From: Pseudoalteromonas sp. G4
Lineage (GTDB): Bacteria; Pseudomonadota; Gammaproteobacteria; Enterobacterales; Alteromonadaceae
Reading direction: 5' to 3'
Assembly: GCF_028875915.1 (NCBI RefSeq)
Contig: NZ_JAPEHW010000003.1
Location: 1 to 64,000, forward strand
DNA length: 64,000 nt
Below are positions 61,310 through 64,000 of the stretch, one piece after another. Below the pieces are notes generated by a model. That model searched no databases. It was not told where the DNA came from and worked only from the letters and a program-made list of their open reading frames with translations. The position numbers and the translations under genes are program-made. Within the stretch, counting starts at the first letter, position 1; each line of letters opens with the position of its first letter.

Positions 61310-62430
61310 TTGTTTGCCTCTAATTCAGTCATTAATTTTCGCCACGCTTTTACATTTTGCGGCCCTTGCAGACGGATTAAACTATTACGTATAAATCGGC
61401 CAAACCTTGATTTACCCAATTTTGCTAAACGAATAATTTTATTGGACTCAGAAACAACCCACGTAATTTGCTTTAAGCGTTTGCTTTTAAAATCAGCCAG
61501 AGCCATATCAATGCTGTAAGCGTTTTTTAAACAGCGAGATAGCGTCAGTACATCACTTAGTGCCTGCGCCACCCCTTGTTGTAAACTAGGCGGGCATCCA
61601 TGAAGTGCATCGCCTATTAACACGCAGCGCTTGTTATAAACTTCTTTTGACATCACCGCGCGTAAACGCCCTTGGTTGATAACCGTTGCCGACTCAATTG
61701 CCTTAACCACTGACGGGTGATAATGCGAAAACACCGCGCGCATGCTCTTTTTAGGGTCGCTATAAAGGGCGTTAATTTGTTGATTTGCAGCTTGTCCGTA
61801 ACAGTAAACTTGTTGTTTACTGATTGGGTAAAACATAAATGCATCGGTATTGCCAACAAGGTAACTTGGCTCTAAATTTTCACTTGGCATATCCACTAAA
61901 AAGCGCCAATGTGTTACTTCTAAATCGGTGAGGTCAGGCTCGGCAAATTGTAACTCTCGCACACTTGAGTTAATGCCATCGGCACCAATGATAAGGTCGT
62001 AGTCAACTACAGCACCATCATTAAAACACACCGATTGTGTAGTGTTGTTATTTCGGATGTCGACAATGGAGCGGCAAAACTGAATATGCTGACTAATGCC
62101 ATCAGCAAGTACCTCAATAAGATCCGAACGCGTTAATGCCACAAACGGTTGGCTTGCTAAAACCCCCTCGTTTAGGCTTGCTTTAGCTAACAACTCACGT
62201 TGATGTGTTTCAAACCGCACTTCTTTAACTTGATAAGCTTTGGCTAAAATGGCGTGTTTTAAACCGAGTACTTCAAGCTGCTTCATCGCATTTCCAGGTA
62301 AACAAATGCCCGCACCTAAATTATTCAACGCTGGCTGCTTTTCTATAAGATCGGCTTCAATGCCTTGACGTTGTAACTCACGATACATCAATAAACCGGC
62401 GATCCCTGCACCTACAATTAATATTTTCAT
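61300..62430 (-). CDS. FAD-dependent aromatic-type monooxygenase
   Basis: A 376-residue flavoprotein of the PHBH/UbiH group. The FAD motif GAGIAGLLMYREL is at residue 7, the second FAD region is GADGINSSVR (about 150) and the third is LIGDALHGCPPSLQQGVAQAL (about 270). It hydroxylates an aromatic or related ring with NAD(P)H and O2. It is coupled to a CatA-like acyltransferase, suggesting a two-step modification (hydroxylate, then acylate) of a small molecule. An intrinsic terminator sits only about ten bases before its start, so its expression may be controlled by attenuation. Confidence 0.85.
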   Translation of the reverse strand: MKILIVGAGIAGLLMYRELQRQGIEADLIEKQPALNNLGAGICLPGNAMKQLEVLGLKHAILAKAYQVKEVRFETHQRELLAKASLNEGVLASQPFVALTRSDLIEVLADGISQHIQFCRSIVDIRNNNTTQSVCFNDGAVVDYDLIIGADGINSSVRELQFAEPDLTDLEVTHWRFLVDMPSENLEPSYLVGNTDAFMFYPISKQQVYCYGQAANQQINALYSDPKKSMRAVFSHYHPSVVKAIESATVINQGRLRAVMSKEVYNKRCVLIGDALHGCPPSLQQGVAQALSDVLTLSRCLKNAYSIDMALADFKSKRLKQITWVVSESNKIIRLAKLGKSRFGRFIRNSLIRLQGPQNVKAWRKLMTELEANKCN

Positions 62431-62440
62431 GTTATTACCT

Positions 62441-62464
62441 AAAAAAAGCCTCAGTAGAGGCTTT
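62441..62464 (-). terminator. Terminator-like attenuator before the FAD monooxygenase gene
   Basis: Minus strand: AAAGCCTC / GAGGCTTT with a four-base loop followed by a T run, then AGGTAA and the ATG of the monooxygenase. A second hairpin CCTGTT-CAC-AACAGG (62475-62490) lies just upstream. The order fits an attenuator between the four small genes and the monooxygenase. Confidence 0.75.
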
Positions 62465-62496
62465 GGCTGGGGGATCCTGTTGTGAACAGGGAACTA

Positions 62497-62703
62497 CTAA
62501 TCAACATCTGCTTTTAGTGACGAAGCAAAATGTTCGAGCTGATTCGCTAAGCGAATTTGTGCGTCAATTTCCATTAACTTAAGAATATGATCCATCACTT
62601 TACTTTTATCCGATTGAATACGGCCGTATTGCCCTTGCTCTGCAATATATTGGTCGGCGGTACGTGCCACATCGGTTAATTTGTTTACCATATTAGTTTG
62701 CAT
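62497..62703 (-). CDS. Small helical protein, unknown (fourth of four coupled genes)
   Basis: About 68 residues, soluble and mostly helical: MVNKLTDVARTADQYIAEQG, then KVMDHILKLMEIDAQIRLANQLEHFA. No domain recognised. ATG 62703 has GAGG six bases upstream and overlaps the preceding gene by 11 bases. It is the last of four small genes; the terminator-like hairpin follows. Confidence 0.55.
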   Translation of the reverse strand: MQTNMVNKLTDVARTADQYIAEQGQYGRIQSDKSKVMDHILKLMEIDAQIRLANQLEHFASSLKADVD

Positions 62704-62908
62704 TGTTAACCTCACTTGCGAGCAATGAAATGCCACACTTTAAAATTGAAAAATAATCGCCGTTAAAGGCATCGATAATTTGCTTTACACGATCTTCACC
62801 GTATTGCTCAGACACTGTTTTAACCACAAGCTGATACAGAATTTTTGTTTGCATTGGCGTAAGTTCTTGACATTGCGATGATTTAAAACACAGGCTCACC
62901 TTATGCAT
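62693..62908 (-). CDS. Small protein, unknown (third of four coupled genes)
   Basis: About 71 residues, with a Cys-containing N-terminus (MHKVSLCFKSSQC) and a helix-rich remainder (MQTKILYQLVVKTVSEQYGEDRVKQIIDAF). It starts eight bases inside the end of the preceding gene, and AAAGG lies seven bases before the ATG. An internal Met at residue 19 resembles the start of the next small protein (MQT), hinting at a related origin. Function unknown. Confidence 0.55.
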   Translation of the reverse strand: MHKVSLCFKSSQCQELTPMQTKILYQLVVKTVSEQYGEDRVKQIIDAFNGDYFSILKCGISLLASEVNNAN

Positions 62909-63284
62909 AATGTGGCCTTTGAATAATGCCTATGGCAGGTGAATTTAAAACATGAAACGTCTCAACTAGTTTTTCATTGGTGTAAAACACTGAACGCGAA
63001 AACCAAAAATTTTTATCTGCTGATTGTAAAAACTGCACTATTTCATCCACTTTTGTGCTGCTTAATTTTTCACAATGACTCAAACTCACTTCTTTGTTAT
63101 TAATCATTAATTTGAGCAATTTGTGCCTGTGATAAAACACTGTAAGCTGCGCTTCATAATGGGTTTTTCTCGACAGCACTACTTGATAATACTCTTTGCT
63201 AAATAATCGCTCGAGCAAACCTTGTGTATGTAGCGCAAGCTCTGGCACTGACACACCTGCACAATAAACCTCAGCACTTGGCAT
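62901..63284 (-). CDS. Small protein, unknown (second of four coupled genes)
   Basis: About 127 residues with a beta-strand/alpha-helix pattern: HYEAQLTVFYHRHKLLKLMINNKEVSLSHCEKLSS and VDEIVQFLQSADKNFWFSRSVFYTN. No signal peptide or membrane helix. The ATG at 63284 has AAGGA before it and overlaps the first gene by 14 bases. I recognise no domain. It may be a component of a small complex with its neighbours. Confidence 0.55.
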   Translation of the reverse strand: MPSAEVYCAGVSVPELALHTQGLLERLFSKEYYQVVLSRKTHYEAQLTVFYHRHKLLKLMINNKEVSLSHCEKLSSTKVDEIVQFLQSADKNFWFSRSVFYTNEKLVETFHVLNSPAIGIIQRPHYA

Positions 63285-63567
63285 AATACATTCCTTCATT
63301 TATCACCTGAGATAAGCAGGCTGAAAGCTGCTTTTTTTGCTCATCAGTGGGTATATGAACACCCTCTTTTAAGTGCTGAATATTTAGAGCCGCCAAACAA
63401 AAGTCTTCATCAAACGTTACTTTTACCGAGTAATGAAGGCCACAATACAAGAAGCATTTAACAGTTAGTTTGTGATTATTAATGATTGTTATCTCTGTAC
63501 TAACGCTGTCATTTTCATAGTTTTTTAACGCTGCTTCAAAGCGTCTCGCTGCTTTTTTTATTAACAA
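63271..63567 (-). CDS. Small protein, unknown (first of four coupled genes)
   Basis: 98 residues from a TTG start with GAGG seven bases upstream. The N-terminus is basic and helical (KKAARRFEAALKNYEN), followed by beta strands (EITIINNHKLTVKCFLYCGLHYSVKVTF) and a His/Lys-rich C-terminal helix. No family recognised. It heads the leftward set of four overlapping genes; the promoter should lie in the AT-rich region beyond 63578. Confidence 0.5.
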   Translation of the reverse strand: MLIKKAARRFEAALKNYENDSVSTEITIINNHKLTVKCFLYCGLHYSVKVTFDEDFCLAALNIQHLKEGVHIPTDEQKKQLSACLSQVINEGMYYAKC

Positions 63568-64000
63568 ACCTGTACCTCATTCGTTCCCCAAGGCGGCGCA
63601 TTTTGATGATCACGCTGTTAAATTGCAAATAGGTAAAAACGCAAACGAATGAAACATTTACAACATTTTTTTTACAGCTAACAAAAAATGATAGCGCTTA
63701 CATAAAATGTAATTACAACAAATTACAGATTTAAAAATGAGCAAATTGCGCAAAAATTGTATTTGTTTGAAACATGTGAGAAATAGAGGCTAAAACCATA
63801 GAAAAGGTAGGGATAAATAGAGTACTGAAAAAGAATAGTAAATAACTAATAAAAAAGGCTGAAAACAAATCCATGGTTAAAGTTAACAGGATGAATATAA
63901 AGAGTTAAATTCCATATTAACAATTAAAGACGGCAATACGACAAAACTTATCGCTAAGAGATATAAATAATTACTAAATGGAATATAAATAAAATATAAA
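63568..64000. other. AT-rich region without a recognised gene
   Basis: About 430 bases at the window end with very high A+T and short homopolymer runs. I see no ORF with a ribosome site and no terminator. An eight-base inverted pair (CATTCGTT at 63578, AACGAATG at 63644) flanks the start region of the leftward gene and may be regulatory. A gene could begin beyond the window edge. Confidence 0.5.

Overview
The window looks like a chromosomal segment of a marine gammaproteobacterium of the Alteromonadales, most like Pseudoalteromonas. The reasons are the low GC content, the family mix (OsmC-YcaO fusion, FTR1-like/cupredoxin set, T_hemolysin operon, secreted trypsins with PKD and chitin-binding modules, ArfA) and the AT-rich spacers. 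This placement rests on family content, not on a marker gene. No rRNA, tRNA, CRISPR array, IS transposase or integrase gene was seen.

Layout. 1-4.3 kb: the end of a sugar MFS transporter, then a three-gene orphan type IV pilin-like operon (prepilin with a Ser/Asn tail, bitopic protein, GspE/PilB ATPase). 4.3-5.5 kb: a DUF1275 membrane protein and a tautomerase-fold protein. 5.5-13.5 kb: one ten-gene leftward operon, T_hemolysin/LuxI-fold acyltransferase - AMP-ligase - haem-oxygenase-like diiron enzyme - SDR - TPR protein - OmpR-type regulator - sensor kinase (frameshifted) - cupredoxin - FTR1-like permease - outer-membrane barrel. A PmrA/QseB-type box lies upstream of it, and a second, perfect box lies upstream of eptA (14.9-16.5 kb), suggesting a shared regulon. 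16.6-17.5 kb: a MerR regulator and its probable target, with a textbook long-spacer MerR promoter.

17.5-27.7 kb: mostly single periplasmic or secreted enzymes, an AraC/GyrI regulator, an S9 peptidase, arfA (stop codon inside a terminator-like hairpin), FG-GAP and YVTN propeller proteins, and a cold-shock/excalibur membrane fusion. 28-35.1 kb: a MacA/MacB-like ABC exporter followed by a sigma-54 response regulator and its kinase, with a -24/-12 promoter before the first gene. 35.1-38.1 kb: a LytTR membrane regulator divergent from DUF2141 and carotenoid oxygenase genes. 38.1-45.3 kb: small housekeeping or stress genes, including a broken Asp/Glu racemase, and a CMD-family gene preceded by a perfect 40-bp palindrome.

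45.6-53.9 kb is accessory: a modular trypsin, a MarR regulator, a VOC protein, a trypsin-ankyrin fusion, a TIR-domain protein and a membrane protein. Several sit behind attC-like sites, resembling an integron cassette cluster without an integrase in view. 53.9-57 kb: a methyltransferase and OsmC-YcaO. 57-60.5 kb: small membrane proteins and lipoproteins and an EAL phosphodiesterase. 60.6-63.6 kb: a leftward set of four tightly overlapping small unknown genes, then, behind an intrinsic terminator that looks like an attenuator, an FAD monooxygenase and a CAT-like acyltransferase.
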